A stretch of 64,000 bases of DNA from Gracilariopsis chorda (GCA_003194525.1 NBIV01000155.1:108077-172076), one strand, 5' to 3'; numbered from the stretch's first letter, positions 41,121-53,669 are shown. Notes: generated by a model not told the origin, from the sequence alone. Numbers and translations: made by a program.

Positions 41121-42225
41121 GAGTAGAAGCGTGAAGAGGGTATTGGAGTTGTAAAGCTTGCGGTGCAAGGTTGAGGCTATGGTAGTCCTTGCTACGGGCA
41201 GTTTTGCGCCTTTTGTCAAGTTTGAATTTGGGTGAGGATGACTTGGCGTCGTTTGATTGGTTGCAAGCAGTTAGGGACGCCGTGCCGGGGTGAATTACTT
41301 GCTATGATTGGCGGTGTGAAAACCATCCATAGGCACACAGTGGGGGTGGTACCCCATGCTGCTGCACTCGCTGATCGAGAGTGAACTCCTGCCTTTGATT
41401 GGCCGAATTTGTATTGTTTTTCCTACAAGTAGATTCAGCCATTCCTTTGGGCGCAGGGGAGTCCACGTATGCTGCGTGGCGCTTGGTGACACCAAGACTC
41501 ATACTCCACACCATCTCCGTCACGCCGAGTGGCAGCTACTGTCCATCGTGCGCGATGCAAACGGTATGTGATTCGCGTCATCCACGCCGCGCCCCGAGTA
41601 CGCCGTTCAGTCGCCGCGATATATGCTGTTGCTGCCCGCAACTATTCCACATTTTTGAGAAGCAGTGAACTCTCAAACAATATCACCGGTCTTTCGTTAG
41701 TGCAAATCGTGCCGTCCTTACTGGATATGAAATGCAGTGCTCCAGATTATGATCTCATTCTTGTCGTTGCTAGCCCCAAATTGCAACGAGTACAACAACA
41801 ATTTCCAATCTTCACCTAAGTTTGGCTCACCATCCAAGTCATAGGCCACAACTTATTCATATGTCCAGATCATCGGCTAGGCCAGAGACACGAATTTATC
41901 TTACTTCGAGTTCTTTCGTATCAAAACCGTCATTTACATCCGCAGACCACATATAACATGTAAAAGGAGTGTGTGGGGTTAAATACGGGTGCGGCGACGG
42001 CGTTGCCGATAGTGGCAGCGATAGTTCTTGTGCTGGGCTTCCGGACGGACTTTAGAGCGACGGCACTTGCGTGTGGGCGTAGGATAGACTGGACAACTTG
42101 GCGTGATTGATGCCAACGGCTTGCAATCAACTTAGAGAGCAATTAAGTCGGCGCGTCCGCGGAGACGTCCGCAGCGTTCATTGTGTTCTGGGTTATTTCC
42201 AAGCCAACTGGAACTGCAGTGGTTA
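41121..42225. other. No supported gene
   Basis: Overlapping frames of 65 to 96 codons on both strands at 41295..41819 have no motif. Nothing recognised. Confidence 0.3.
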
Positions 42226-42585
42226 TCATTCTAACTGAGCCCCCATTGCAGCAAGGAGCTGTTTGGGTTCAGTCATCGTCTGCTTCACTGTGTTCAATTC
42301 AAGTTCTAATGCTGCAACCTCCGCACCCAACTCATTGACGCGACTTTCATAGAGTTGCCTCAGGGACAGATGACACTCAAACCATGCATTGTCTTCTAAA
42401 TTTGATTGAAATGGATTGGTATTGTGCGGAAGCGCTGAAGAATCCGTGGCTGGGCTCAAGGCAGGAACGGGCACATCATCGGTATGGGGCTGAGCCGATT
42501 GTGAAGACGGAGCGGGTGCCAGCTGAGGTGTTGAAGAATGCGAGCCATGTGTGTCACTCATGTGCGGTTGCGGCAGCATAAACAA
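42226..42585 (-). CDS. Small hypothetical protein with C-terminal coiled coil
   Basis: 119 codons, with a second Met nine residues in (MSDTHGSH). The N-terminal half is Ser, Pro, Thr and His-rich and probably disordered. Residues about 70..119 form a heptad-like helix (LYESRVNELGAEVAALELE, then LLAAMGAQLE). No family is recognised. It may be a real small gene or one exon of a TE gag-like gene. Confidence 0.4.
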   Translation of the reverse strand: MFMLPQPHMSDTHGSHSSTPQLAPAPSSQSAQPHTDDVPVPALSPATDSSALPHNTNPFQSNLEDNAWFECHLSLRQLYESRVNELGAEVAALELELNTVKQTMTEPKQLLAAMGAQLE

Positions 42586-43465
42586 CAGTACTTCTTGTGC
42601 TTGCTACAGGTTCTCGGTTAAAAGCTGTTCGGGAGACAGGTGATGATTGTTGAGGAAAATGGGTTAAGGGGGGGAGGATACAGTATGTCTTGAGTGGCGA
42701 CGCTTCAGCTGAGGATTATGATAGTCGAACGGAGCTGAGTTGATCGTCAGCGGGAAGAGTGAACTGTATACGGCAACGAGGAAGGAAAAGATCCCAGAGA
42801 CTTTCGTTTGGCTGTAAACTGGGCTGGATAAATTATGAGATCTTTGCTAACGTAAGCGTGAAAACACGACGAGCATATTTGTTCTGTGTCCCAAAGAGTC
42901 TGTGTCGCAGAATGGTTATCGCACAGGACGCAGTTCACGGCTGAAGAATACAATCATGTTTCGAAGCGGGGGAGCGATATAACTTCGCGCCATGTGCAGC
43001 AAAAGCATCATGATGAGCTTTGCGCGTAGAAATTTCTTGGCAAAGCGAGCGTGCCTTTCGTTTCGAGCGGCGGGTTAGCGTGACGCCTGTGATATGACAG
43101 GAGGCTTGATCATTTCTATAACCGCCTTTTACCGCTCAGCCTGGTTGGGGGTCAAGATCAGAGTATCGCGTTGTATAGGAACAAAGGCATCCATAACATC
43201 CGCAATGAACTGAGCAATGACACTTCTGCCGTACTCAGCGCCGCGCGCATGAAAGAAATGAAGCCCTTTGTCGAAATTCATAATCGCAATGCGCGCATCG
43301 TAGTTGCTACCCCGTAGCAAACTTGAAACAATGGTGAATCGAATGGACCTAGTCGCAAAGGCAGCATGTGCTGATAACACAAAACCTGAGGATGCATCAA
43401 GCACAGAAATGCAACAAGGAGGTGGAGATGGTCGAACGCATTAGTCGAGCAAGCAAACTAGTAAG
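42586..43465. other. Left flank of Helitron B
   Basis: A minus-strand frame at 43404..43129 (91 codons, with NYDARIAIMNFDKGLHFF and DVMDAFVPIQ) looks protein-like but has no ATG and lies 62 bp from the Helitron edge. It may be the truncated end of a host gene. The rest has no gene signal. Confidence 0.3.
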
Positions 43466-44969
43466 CCCCCCACTTATACTAAAGACAATGATTGTCCGTC
43501 TGTCTGTCTGTCTGTCAGCTAACACTCACTCACTGGCCGCAAAATCTGCAAGGAGGCTGCCAGTGGAAACGTGGCATTTTACGTGCTCCAAGAGGAATGT
43601 TGCACCGCAAAGTGGCATTTTATGCGCTCCAAGAGGCATCTTGCACCGCATAATGCGACACGTTTTCACCTGGCACCTTTTGCACGCCACAGTAGCCTAG
43701 CCGTTTGACTAAAGTAGCCCACCCGTTACACTACAGTAACTGAGCCATTGCAGTGCAGTGCACATGACCGTTCTAATTAGTATTTTTCAACGGTCATGTG
43801 CACCAATGGCATTGCACGCTATACAAAAGCGTGCAATGCACTCGCCCACTGAGCACTCGCGTTCTCCTTCGCTGTGGTGAACGTACGATGTGGGTTCTAG
43901 CACTCTGGGCGAGTCAGAACGTCTGAAGAAGGTACGCTGGCGGTACTGGCGGGATCTGTTAAGTTTAAATTTCTCACCGAATAACGTGTTCGTCATCCAG
44001 ATTTAATTGGTTCGGCAACTATTTCTGGGTGACGTTCACGTGAGGTACGATAGCTCCCCACCAAACGTGCTTTGCGTGGAAGGAGTAGCCCTTGTAGAGT
44101 CTAGAAAGGAGACAACAGAGTAAGAGTCGAGCAACAGCGGCTCCGTCTGGATCTAAGGAACTGTTAAAGGGAAACGGTCTTCGGCCTAAAGTACAGAGCT
44201 GCCTAGCGAATTTGGGACTGTAAATCTTGCAGTTCTGGCAGACTCTCTAGGCACGGCCCCCTGTTTACTCTTTACAGGTCAGTTCCCAATCTAGGCAGTT
44301 TCTTTGTGGTCAAGATATTTTATCTTCCTTGCAACAATCCAAAACGTCGGTGCTAGGTGCATAAAAGGGTTTGGCAGCACGTAGCACAATTGTTCTCGAC
44401 TATATCCTTTTTTCTTTTTTCCTTCCTTTTTTCTTTTTTCCTTCTTTTCGTTTCTTGCTTTGCCAGTCTTTGGACAGTTTGCCTTTTGGGTCGTGTGCTT
44501 AAGTTCTTTTACAATGCCTCCAACTCAGCCCAATGCTTCAGGCGATGCCACACGTGAGCAGAACCGTCAACGTACTGCTGCGAGACGTCAAGCAGAGTCC
44601 AGTGAGCAACAGGCAGAGAGGAGAAGTCATGATAGAGAGCGAACAGCCATACGGAGGGCAAATAAAACTGAGGAACAGCGTGAAGCACGAAGAGCGGCTG
44701 ATAGGGAATGTGCGCGAAGAAGAAGGACTAGAGCTTCCGCCGCGCACACTTAGGACGTTTGTGAGGCCGATCATACAGCCACTGCTTCGGAACGAGCTTC
44801 AGAGACGCCGGATAATCGCGCCAATCGTCAGGCAAACGATTGTGACGCCCCTAGTGCTGCAAGGCAACAGGATGAGCCCGCTGCTGAACATTCTCGCTGT
44901 CACTCTGAAAGAACATCTATACAGGCATCGCGAGAGCTCGAAAGCGCAGCTCAGAGGCAACAGCGTCTT

Positions 44970-45306
44970 GAATCTCAGCGCGAGAGCCAAAATGTGGCCC
45001 GCAGATTGTTTGACTCGGATGATGTCGACGAGAGAGGCTACATGGACCTCGGTCCCATGAATGTAGAGCGCCGCTTTTGCAAGGTACTGCATCTCAAAGA
45101 GGAAAGGGTTATGAGCAGCTCCCGCTCGCAACCTTTTGAAGCTGAGCGCGAGAGCCGAAATTTCCCCCGTTGATTGTTTGAATCGGATAATGTCGATGAG
45201 AGTGGCTACATGGACCTTGGTTTCATGAATGCCGAGTGCCGCTTCTGCAAGGCACTGCACTTCAGAGAGGAGAGAGTGGTGAAAAGCTCTCGCCGGAACC
45301 CGCTTT
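44970..45306 (+). repeat. Diverged tandem duplication within Helitron B coding region
   Basis: Two units of about 165 to 170 bp each start near CGCGAGAGCC, pass through GGCTACATGGACCT, and contain one copy of the zinc-like Cys motif (RRFCKVLH in the first, ECRFCKALH in the second). Helitron A has a single unit. The units differ too much for a fresh duplication, so exchange with another Helitron family member is likely. Confidence 0.7.
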
Positions 45307-48147
45307 TCTCGCAGTGCTCCGCAAAAGGGCAGCTCAGCTTCCCTGCGCTTCTGCAGCCTCCACCTCTTCTTCGTCAATTGTTGACTGGGACTGAACCCCG
45401 AGAGAACCACTTTCGTGCTGAGATCCGTGCCCACAACACAGTTATGTCTATGGCTTTCGTCAAGGCAAACTGGATGAGCCTTGGTTCAGGAGACTCTACC
45501 TTCAATCCTACGATCACCATGCAGGGACAGATCTATCACTACATGGGTCCGCTCATTCCTGCTGAGGGTGTCCAGCCCGCATTTCTGTCTGTTTACTTCC
45601 ATGAAACCGACTATGACGCGCAGTCTGCGAGGCGAGCGGGGTTGCTGCCCCGCCTCCAACCGCAACTGCTGTCTCAGTTGGATGCCATGCTGCACACGGG
45701 GAATCCATACGTGCAGACATTCGACAGCCTGTGCGAGTGGGCTATCACCGATACGCCAGCAATTACGTATCAGATGGTGATTTATGCTGATAGACGGCCC
45801 CATGGCAAGCATGTTCGTCGCTACAATGGGCCCGAGGCGTCGCAAGTAGCCTCCATCATTCCAGGGAATGAGGACGGCGAGATTGGGACGCGCGATATTG
45901 TTGTGCGTAGGCGTGGAGAGCTGACTGTAAATGGTGATGAGTTGCTGGACACTATCCCCGTCAGTTACAGATCTTACGGTCCCTTGAGCTACGTTCTTTT
46001 GTTCCCATGTGGCCAGGACAGATGGCACCCTGAGATGAGGTATTGCCCACCAAACGCCTCGCGAGAAAAGAAGGTGACTCCGCTGATGTAATATTCGTGG
46101 CAGCTTTTCAGAGACCGACCGAGTTCAGTACAATTCTACGCGGCAAACGGCTCTTCCAGCAGTACATGGTTGACCAGTTTTGCAAGGTGGAGTCGGAGCG
46201 CTTGTCTTACTTACGACACAACCAGGACAGACTTCGAGCTGCGGACTATACATCCCTGCGGGAGAGCCTGGGTGACTCTCTGCTGGGCGTGGATGAAGCC
46301 AATGCTGATCGCTCTGGACGACTGTTCGTGTTGCCCTCCACATTTGTAGGAGGTGACCGATACATGAGACAGCAAATGCACGAAATCATCGCCATATCCA
46401 AAACTATTGGGCACCCCGATATCTTTCTCACGATGACGTGCAATCCGAACTGGCCTGAAATTACCAGGGCGCTGTTCGATGGTTAGCGCACTCCCGATCG
46501 ACCCGATCTTTGTGTTCGAGTGTTTCGTCTCAAGATGAAAGCCTTGATGTTGTTTGTCATTGATGAACAGTTCTTTGGAGCCGTTCTTGCTCACGTGCGG
46601 GTAATCGAGTTCCAAAAGCGAGGCCTACCGCACGCGCACATTATCTCCTTCCTCAACGAAGATGCAAAGCAGCAGCCCCGAGACCCCGCTCACATTGACG
46701 ACCTCATCTCAGCTGAGATTCCTCTTTCCTCCGACGCCACCTTACAAGAGTTGGTGCTCAAGCACATGAGTCACACTCCGTGCGGTGCAGGCAACCGGTC
46801 AGCGCTGTGCATGCGTGAGCTGACCTGCTTGAAGCACTTTCCGAAGCCGTTTCGCTCCGAAACTGCACGGCTTGAGAATGAGTACTACGTCAGCTACCGA
46901 CGACGCACTCCTTCAGAGAGCGGGGTGTCTGTGGAACGAAGCTGCAGGGTCGGCCGTCGACAGCGCGTAGTGACGTTGGACAATTCGTGGGTGAACCCAC
47001 ATTACCTAGAGCTTCTCCGCTGGTTTGCATGCTACATCAACGTTGAGCTATGCGTATCGCGACTTGGCGGTATCAAGTACCTCTTCAAGTATGTGTGCAA
47101 GGGTTCCGACAGAGTCACCATGGAGATTGTAGATGAGAACGGACGCCATGAAGAGATCCAGAAATTCCAGAACGCACGGTATGTCTCAGCCTCCGAAGCA
47201 GTGTGGCGGATGCTTGCGTTCGACATTGTCGATCGCAATCCACCCGTCGTGCGGCTTGAAGTACACTTGGAAGATCACCATACGGTGTTCTTCCAGGAAG
47301 GCGACGAGCACTCTGCTGCTAACAGAGAGCGGGCAGGAACCAAGCTGACTGAGTGGTTTGTGGCCAACCAAAAGTACCCCACTGCACAGCATATCCCTTA
47401 TGCCCAGTTCCCGAGGTACTTCACTTGGAACAAATGAAACAAATGCTGGAAGCCGCGTGCATGTCTCCGAAGTCGTTCGGTGTCTCGAAGCCAGCCCACC
47501 TTCTCCTCAGCGGCCGCTGCAGCAGCCGATCTATACGACTTCACTGGCAGCGGTGGGCGTGTAGTTGGGCGCATTTACACTACCAGTCCACGACAGGGTG
47601 AGCGGTACTACCTACGCTTACTCTTGACCCACACAGCGGGTGCTACTTCCTTTCAGCATCTTCGCACCGTGGATGGTCAGCAGTGTGGTAGCGTCAGGGA
47701 GGCCTGCCTCAAGAAGGGCGTTCTCGCCGACGACAGCGAGTGGAGACGGGCACTACGCGAGTCCTTTCGCTCCTCATTTGTTCCGCTCTCTCATTTGTTT
47801 GCCATCATCTTGCTTTACTGCGAGCCGTCGGACCCCCGTTTTCTGTGAGAGCAGCATCTATCGATGTTCGTGCAGGATATACGCCCTCGACATCGTGGCA
47901 TGATGCATGCACTGGACGACGACGAAAGAGCCAGCTCTTACGTTCTCTTACAAGTGCAAAAGGCATTGCAAGAAATGGGTGGCCCACTGTCATCGTACGG
48001 TCTTCCGACACCCATGCAGGACCTACCGGAAAATCGCGCTCCAGCTCGGTCTCTGCAGCAAATCCAGTCGGAGCTGAACGACAATGTGCAAGCTGCCCTC
48101 CCTCTCTTCAATGAGCGTCAGCGTCTGGCGTTCAATACCATCGTGGG

Positions 48148-48904
48148 GGTCCGGGACCGTCTCAACGGAGACGCACGAGCCTGCGGTCGGTACGCCGCGC
48201 GGGAATGGGGAAGTACGGAGGAACGCCTGAAGGAGAGGAGTTGTTACATCGTGGGAGGCCGCTCTGACATCAACACCGATAGGAGCCGCTTAAGGACCGA
48301 GCTATGGGAAGATGCACCTCGAGGACGTGGTGCATTTCAGGAAAGGGGGTATGTAGTACAGTGGATTCTAAGGTGATATTGTGGTGTGGCTTTACGACGG
48401 GATATTCCTAAGGAGGGCTCGTATTGTATTAACTGAGCCACGCAGTGCATAGCTCGGCCCACGTGCGCTACAGTACCCTTCAGGAACGGTAGAATGTAGA
48501 TTTATTTTAGTTAATTGGTGCAGGTAATTACTACAGTAGTGAGACCTGCCGAGGCGGGCTCTTGGCGTGGTACTTAACCTGCCGGTCGAGCTCCACCTCT
48601 TGGGAAGTAAACCAAGCACCCTTGAGTCTACGTCTATTTTTCCGGTTGGAGACTCTCGTCGAACCTCCGTAGGTTTCTAAGCCGCCGATCCCCAGGTCGC
48701 CTCGTAGCAGCGCCTGTAAGAGCATTGTCCGCCCAGTGAACCTCCCTCTCCGCTTGGTGTTTGCGGGCCCCCTTTCAGAATTCCCCCGGCTCATGACAGC
48801 GATTACTGGAGACCACCTTTAGGAACTCGCGCCTTTGGAGTCAACTAAAACTCCTAACGGACGTTGTGCGCTACTACCTCGAAAGGAGAACTGACGGTAC
48901 CACA
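48148..48904 (+). mobile_element. LTR-retroelement 3' remnant replacing the Helitron B Walker A region
   Basis: The first 200 bp read, in one broken frame, a gypsy-like polyprotein tail ending MHLEDVVHFRKGGM and a stop, overlapping the polypurine tract AGGAAAGGGGG (48340..48350). An LTR follows: it begins TGTAGTAC (48352) and ends GTACCACA (48904), which are inverted repeats with one mismatch. The host helicase resumes at AAGACCTTC (48905). The left junction has lost about 111 bp of host. So one full element probably inserted and a deletion then removed its 5' part with adjacent host DNA. Confidence 0.65.
48352..48904 (+). repeat. LTR of the retroelement remnant in Helitron B
   Basis: 553 bp with TG...CA ends and 8-bp near-perfect terminal inverted repeats. 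No second copy of this LTR was found in the window. Confidence 0.6.
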
Positions 48905-50369
48905 AAGACCTTCCTCTCCAAGGCAATTCAGGCCACGTTACGCCTTCGTGGCAAGTATGTCCTTACGGTAGCCACGTCTGCTGTAGCAGCCATACTGCTT
49001 GAGGGCGGTCGGACGGCCCACTCCGTGTTCAGGATTCCCATCCCAGCCACCACTGAGAGCACGTGCAACATCCCGGTCAACTCGCACCTGGCCAATCGGA
49101 TAAAGAACGTCGATCTCATTATCTGGGATGAGATCGTAATGTGTCATCGCTTCTGCGTCGAAGCCGTAGACCGCATTCTCCGTGACATAACGCGCTCGAG
49201 CTCCCCTTTGGAGGCAAGTTCGTACTGCTTTCTGGTGAAGTTTGGTAGATCCTTCCCGTTGTTCGTGGCGGCTCTCGATCAGTGATCGTCAACGCATGCA
49301 TCAAACGCTCAAGTCTCTTTTCTCACTTTCGCACCTTGAGATTGACTGAGAACATGCGCCTTTCTGCGCTCTGTAGAGACCCCACAGCCACACAGGAAGC
49401 ACTGCAGTTTCCAAACACGCTCTTGCAGATTGGAGAAGGCAGACTGCCAGGCACTGCCCCGCCAAAGCACCCCTTCACCCTGCCAGAGTCCATAAAATGT
49501 GTGGAGTCGTTCCGCACCATGGTCCGTAACGTCTTTCATGGTATCGCTCAAAGGTACGTAGATGCGGATTGGCTAACGTCAACGGTGATTATCACCGCAC
49601 GAAACTATCGCCTACCAGAGCTCAACGACTAAGTAGGCCACATGATACCTGGAGCGTATTGCAGGTACCTCAGTGCGGTTAGGGTGAGCGACGATGACGG
49701 TGCCGCGCTGCAGTACCCTGTCGAGATGCTCAACACTCTGACTGCCGGGTCAGCGCTGCCGGGCCACCGCCTCAAACTCAAAAAGGGCTTTGTGGTTATG
49801 CTCCTTCGCAACTTGGATCCCTCAAACGGCCACGTCAATGGTGCCATCTATACCGTAGAAGACATGCAAAGCAACGTACGGTTTCTTCGACTCGCTTCTG
49901 GAGTAATTCGTGGCAACGCACTTTGCCTGCTGCGCATGCCCTGTGGACCTGGAGACGACAACTTTCCGGTTCCCAACTTCACTCGCACCCAGTTCCCAGT
50001 ACGTGTCTGTTTTTCTATCACTACCAATAAGGCACAGGGTCAGTCGTATAGTGGTCGCATCGGACTGGATTTGAGTGATGGCTGTTTCACGCATGGCCAG
50101 GTGTACGTCGCCTTTTCTCGGACCACCAACCCGTCCAACATCGTGGCCTGTCTCCCTGCCGGTAGCACCTCTACCAATAATGTAGTGTACCCCAAAGTTC
50201 TTTCGTAGACAAACTTGATAGCTTTAAGTAAACGTCTTCTTTTTTCTTTAATTTCTTTCTTTTCTTCTCCCTTCCTACTCCCCAAGATTACTTGCATTCT
50301 ACAAACAAATTACCCAAAACACGCTACCCAAATACTCCTTGCACTCTAATGCTTCTTTTACTCCTTAAC

Positions 50370-50384
50370 GCGTGCGAAGCACGC
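50370..50384 (+). terminator. 3' terminal hairpin of Helitron B
   Basis: The sequence GCGTGCGAAGCACGC, a perfect 6-bp stem with a GAA loop, sits about 8 to 10 bp before the element end and is shared with Helitron A. Confidence 0.75.
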
Positions 50385-50394
50385 AATGGAGCCA

Positions 50395-51936
50395 CTTGTA
50401 CATCCTAATCCAAGGTCATGGCGCTGATCAGCATCCATTCTAAACCTCAGTGGCTGGAAGTATCGTTTTATTTTTTCACACCTTCAGTGGCCAGAACATT
50501 CAAACTTCGTTTGAATACTTTGGTTGAGCATTTCTGGTGTAACTGCGTACCAGATCCTGCAAAGAGGAAAGGGAGAACCACCAGTTCCAGGCAACATTCC
50601 CTGGCGAAACTTCCAGCGCGTACCAACGATAGTGCCACACGGCAATTTGAAAGAAAACGGATGTGGCGTCATAGAATAGTTGAGCTGCTGTTGATGTTGT
50701 GCTGCTGCAGAACGTGAAAATCGTGCAGATGTGCCATACGGACGCTGTGGTTGACTGCCTGCGTAATCGGGTGGCGGCGGACGTGCAAACATGGCGGCGG
50801 GGTTAAAACGCATGTTTAGAGGAGTTAGACGCATCTAAGGAGGCATAGGCACACCAAAAGATGGCCGGAAGCGCCACCAGAGGCACGTATGGTGCAGTTG
50901 AAGGAACATTCAACACCTGGTTGTGCTCTAGAGGCATGGATTTTATGCGAGAGTGCAGCGGTGGCTCCAGAGGTGGTGTTGGGCGCATGCTGCTGTAATG
51001 CGGTTCCACGGAAAGTGGCATCGAGTGCTGCTAACGCAGCAGTGGTGGTTGTATTTGCCGCCTTTTTTGAATTGGCGGCGCTTGTTACATAGTCTGCGAT
51101 TGCGGTGGCATATTTGGTGTTGAATAGGCCGTGCGGTCGTCAGACGCGACGGATGCTGCGAATCGCCTGGAAGAGCGTACGGCGGGTGTGGCGGCACATT
51201 GCATTGTGGATACGGAGCGCTTGGTGTCTGCACGGTGGGAGTGTGCGAAAAGAGAACGGCGATGCTTGCAGCTCTGCGCTGCTCTTGTTCATTGACTACT
51301 CATATGCAGCTCCCAATATGCCTCGCACAGATAGCCCCAAGGCTCTGTGTGTGGCTGGCCTTACCAAGGCTGAGCTGCTGCCCGTAGGGTGTGTGGAGTG
51401 GGTTTGAAAACTGCATCATGGGAAGACGGAGAATATCGGAGCTGCTAGAGCTGTAGAGGAGCAAATCGGAGCTGCCGGAGCTGTCGATGAGCAGAACGGC
51501 GAAGGAGACTGCTCCAGATACACCAGATTACGTTCTTCCCTCCCGAAGGAGTCAGGTTGCGAGAACCTGCAGCTCTTCCTCCAACTCCGCTGGCGCTCTC
51601 TCCTTTTCGAAGGAAAAGCCAGAGGCTGTCAGTCTTGCTTTGCACTTGTGAGCTTTGCTGCACATGTGCAAGGCACACAACACTCCAACTGCGCCCACGT
51701 CCACGGGTACTGCCAATTCATGATCCAACGATGCCGATGTGAGAATTTTGCGAAGCAGACCACAACGGCAAATACGGAGTTGTAAAGTATATGGGAAACT
51801 CACAGGTTACGGCCCAGAGCAAGATTTGCATTTGTACGGTATGCTTATTCTTTCATGAAACATCCAAACCAACTAAAATATGGTTTAACAATAATCTTCC
51901 TTGCGCTGTTGGTGCACCAGTCTAACCGTGGGTTCC
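50395..51936. other. Region between Helitron B and the second duplication
   Basis: Minus-strand frames at 51021..50803 and 50834..50484 are Pro, Met and Gln-rich (FARPPPPDYAGSQPQRPYG, AAAQHQQQLNYSM) and may be pieces of one disordered protein broken by frameshifts. An Ala-rich run with TTTTAALAALDATF lies upstream (about 51100..51000, another frame). No recognised domain. A decayed gene is possible. Confidence 0.3.
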
Positions 51937-52289
51937 CAAGGACTAGGGATTTTCTTTAGAAGAGGGGCGTTACGAAGAATAACAGCAGATGCACCGCATT
52001 CAGTCCCCGCTCAACGAATCCCGTCGATGCGTCCCGTGCTCAGTACAACGCGTTTACCAACTGCAATCTGCGCTGCGGCTCTCTTGGCACAACCAGCCCT
52101 CAAGTTCACTCGCCATAAATATCGTTCATCCCTCTCATACTTGCTACTTGCTGGCCACTCGCACGCGGCGCATCCAGACCTTGCTCGCAGCTCTACACGC
52201 CCCTTCCGCACCCGTCCACCACAGCCTTGCGCCCCACTGCCGCCCCGCCACGGCCGCCCTAACCACGCCCACAAGACCCCAACGCAGCC

Positions 52290-52451
52290 ATGAACGCGTT
52301 TGTCTGCACGCTGTGCGTACTCGTCGCCATCGTGCTCGCGCTGACCATCTCGCTGCCGCCCAGCAATCAGGTGGAGGGCGTGGTGCACGCCGCCGGCAGC
52401 TTGTTCTTCGCCAGGCACCTACAGCATCGCGAAAGAATGGCGTCGTCGTAG
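52290..52451 (+). CDS. Small ORF, 53 residues, copy 2
   Basis: The counterpart of 6481..6642, with the same length. The hydrophobic leader reads VLVAIVLAL (Thr to Ile), and the tail HREREMASS-like region is changed (HRERMASS against QCEGMASS). Start and stop are retained despite several base changes. Confidence 0.4.
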   Translation: MNAFVCTLCVLVAIVLALTISLPPSNQVEGVVHAAGSLFFARHLQHRERMASS

Positions 52452-53669
52452 TCATTCTACCTGGGTTTCGACGTGCATGGAGCCTTCGTATCGTCAGCGA
52501 CACACTTCTGCCAACGTCTGGCACAGTATGTCAGCACACGGTCAAAGGCACAGCCCCTTCGACGGAACTCCAAGCCCTGACGCTCAGAATTAAGCGCACG
52601 ATCTTACAGCTATCCCTATAACAGCGGTAGCTGTCAATCGCCAACGGCTTTCTGCCCATCGCAGCTAAAGTTACTGCGGGCAACGCGGCACTCGTCTGTG
52701 GCGTCGACCTGCGTAACAGGCGTAAATAGCATTGTCTCCATTCGCTGTTTTCGATTCCGACACGGCAACTATGACATCATTCGTTATCGTTGCTCTGAGA
52801 GCCAATCATCCCAATTGCCCTGTCGTCCCTAGCTAGATTGCAGCATAACCGCGTCGCTCTCTTCATGGAAGAAATAATTTACTGCGCTGACAAATCGGCG
52901 CTAACAGCGCCGTGGAAACGGGAGGCTGAGCTGGCGACATTAATTCAGATCTTCGGCAGCTGGCTTTGTCTACGTTTTTGACACATCGATACTTAAGCCC
53001 CTAGTGTTGCGGCCGCCGCTGTAACTCGCAGGCGGCGCCAATTTACAGCCACTGCTGTGACCAGGACAATCGTTCTCTCGAGTTTGAGAACTAGATGGTG
53101 CTACTTGGTCACAACTGTGGGTTCGTCCCCCTGATTCCGCTGACAACCATGAGCACGCGCGCCGGGCGGCGCTGCACCCACTGTTGCGCATGCAGCTGCC
53201 GCCAATTACCCTAATATGGCTTTCCAATTCGCCGCGTGAGCATCGGTCATGCGAATATAATCTTGCTGAAGACTCTTCCGTGTTTCCCCGTCTCCAAGGC
53301 GGTCACGTCGGTGCACCAGCTCGTCGTGCCGCCGCAAAAGCTGCGCCTCCCGCCGCCGTCGCCACCCCCCGGCTGCGTCTTGCACGCAGTTGCCCGATGC
53401 GTTGCGAATACGCGCGCTGCTTTCATTGTCGCTCTGAACAGCGCTTCGCGCTCATGTGTGGGCGTCGCAGTTTGCGATGGAGCGTCGCTTTTGAACGTTC
53501 AGCTTTAGGTTGCAGTCTTTTCTCTGAAGATGCGTTTACAAACACTGAACATCCAAAACTTGCATACAACACCACCGCCGCCACCAATCCTCGAGCCCTC
53601 GAGCGAATCGTTCGTTGTTGTCGTCAGTCGGCTGTACGTATCCTTCACTGGCAATGTTGAACTTCCTTC
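52452..53669. other. No supported gene in this part of duplication copy 2
   Basis: Counterpart of 6643..7860. The overlapping plus frames (53184..53660 and 53236..53508) stay open but differ mostly by amino-acid-changing substitutions, and the internal ATG of the shorter one is lost. Confidence 0.3.

Larger units (their letters stand above)
44514..50208 (+). pseudogene. Helitron B Rep/helicase (RepHel), broken
   Basis: The start MPPTQPNASG is in the same place as in A. Stops specific to B include TAG at 44751 (Tyr in A), TAA near 46090, TAG near 46484 (CAG in A), TGA near 47435, TGA near 47848 and TAA near 49630. The HUH motif GLPHAHI (about 46623) and YLFKYVCKG (about 47080) remain. The Walker A segment is missing, removed with about 111 nt that A retains at 20677..20787. 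The GTTTGGTAG lesion (about 49236) is shared with A. The C-terminal helicase part (HGQVYVAFS) ends at 50208. It cannot make an active enzyme. Confidence 0.88.
43466..50394 (+). mobile_element. Helitron B, inverted relative to Helitron A
   Basis: The 5' end is CCCCCCACTTATACTAAAG at 43466. The 3' end is the hairpin 50370..50384 plus AATGGAGC to about 50392..50394. The 5' region, Rep/helicase and 3' end match Helitron A along their length. It carries an internal duplication at about 44970..45306 and a retroelement-derived replacement at 48148..48904. A and B form inverted repeats of more than 6 kb with an 18-kb spacer. Confidence 0.88.

Noticed and set aside
40656-41219. 187-codon Cys/Phe-rich minus frame that looks like a repetitive membrane protein
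   Set aside because: It follows the 58-60-bp tandem repeat, and other frames are open over the same units, so openness is a by-product of the repeat.
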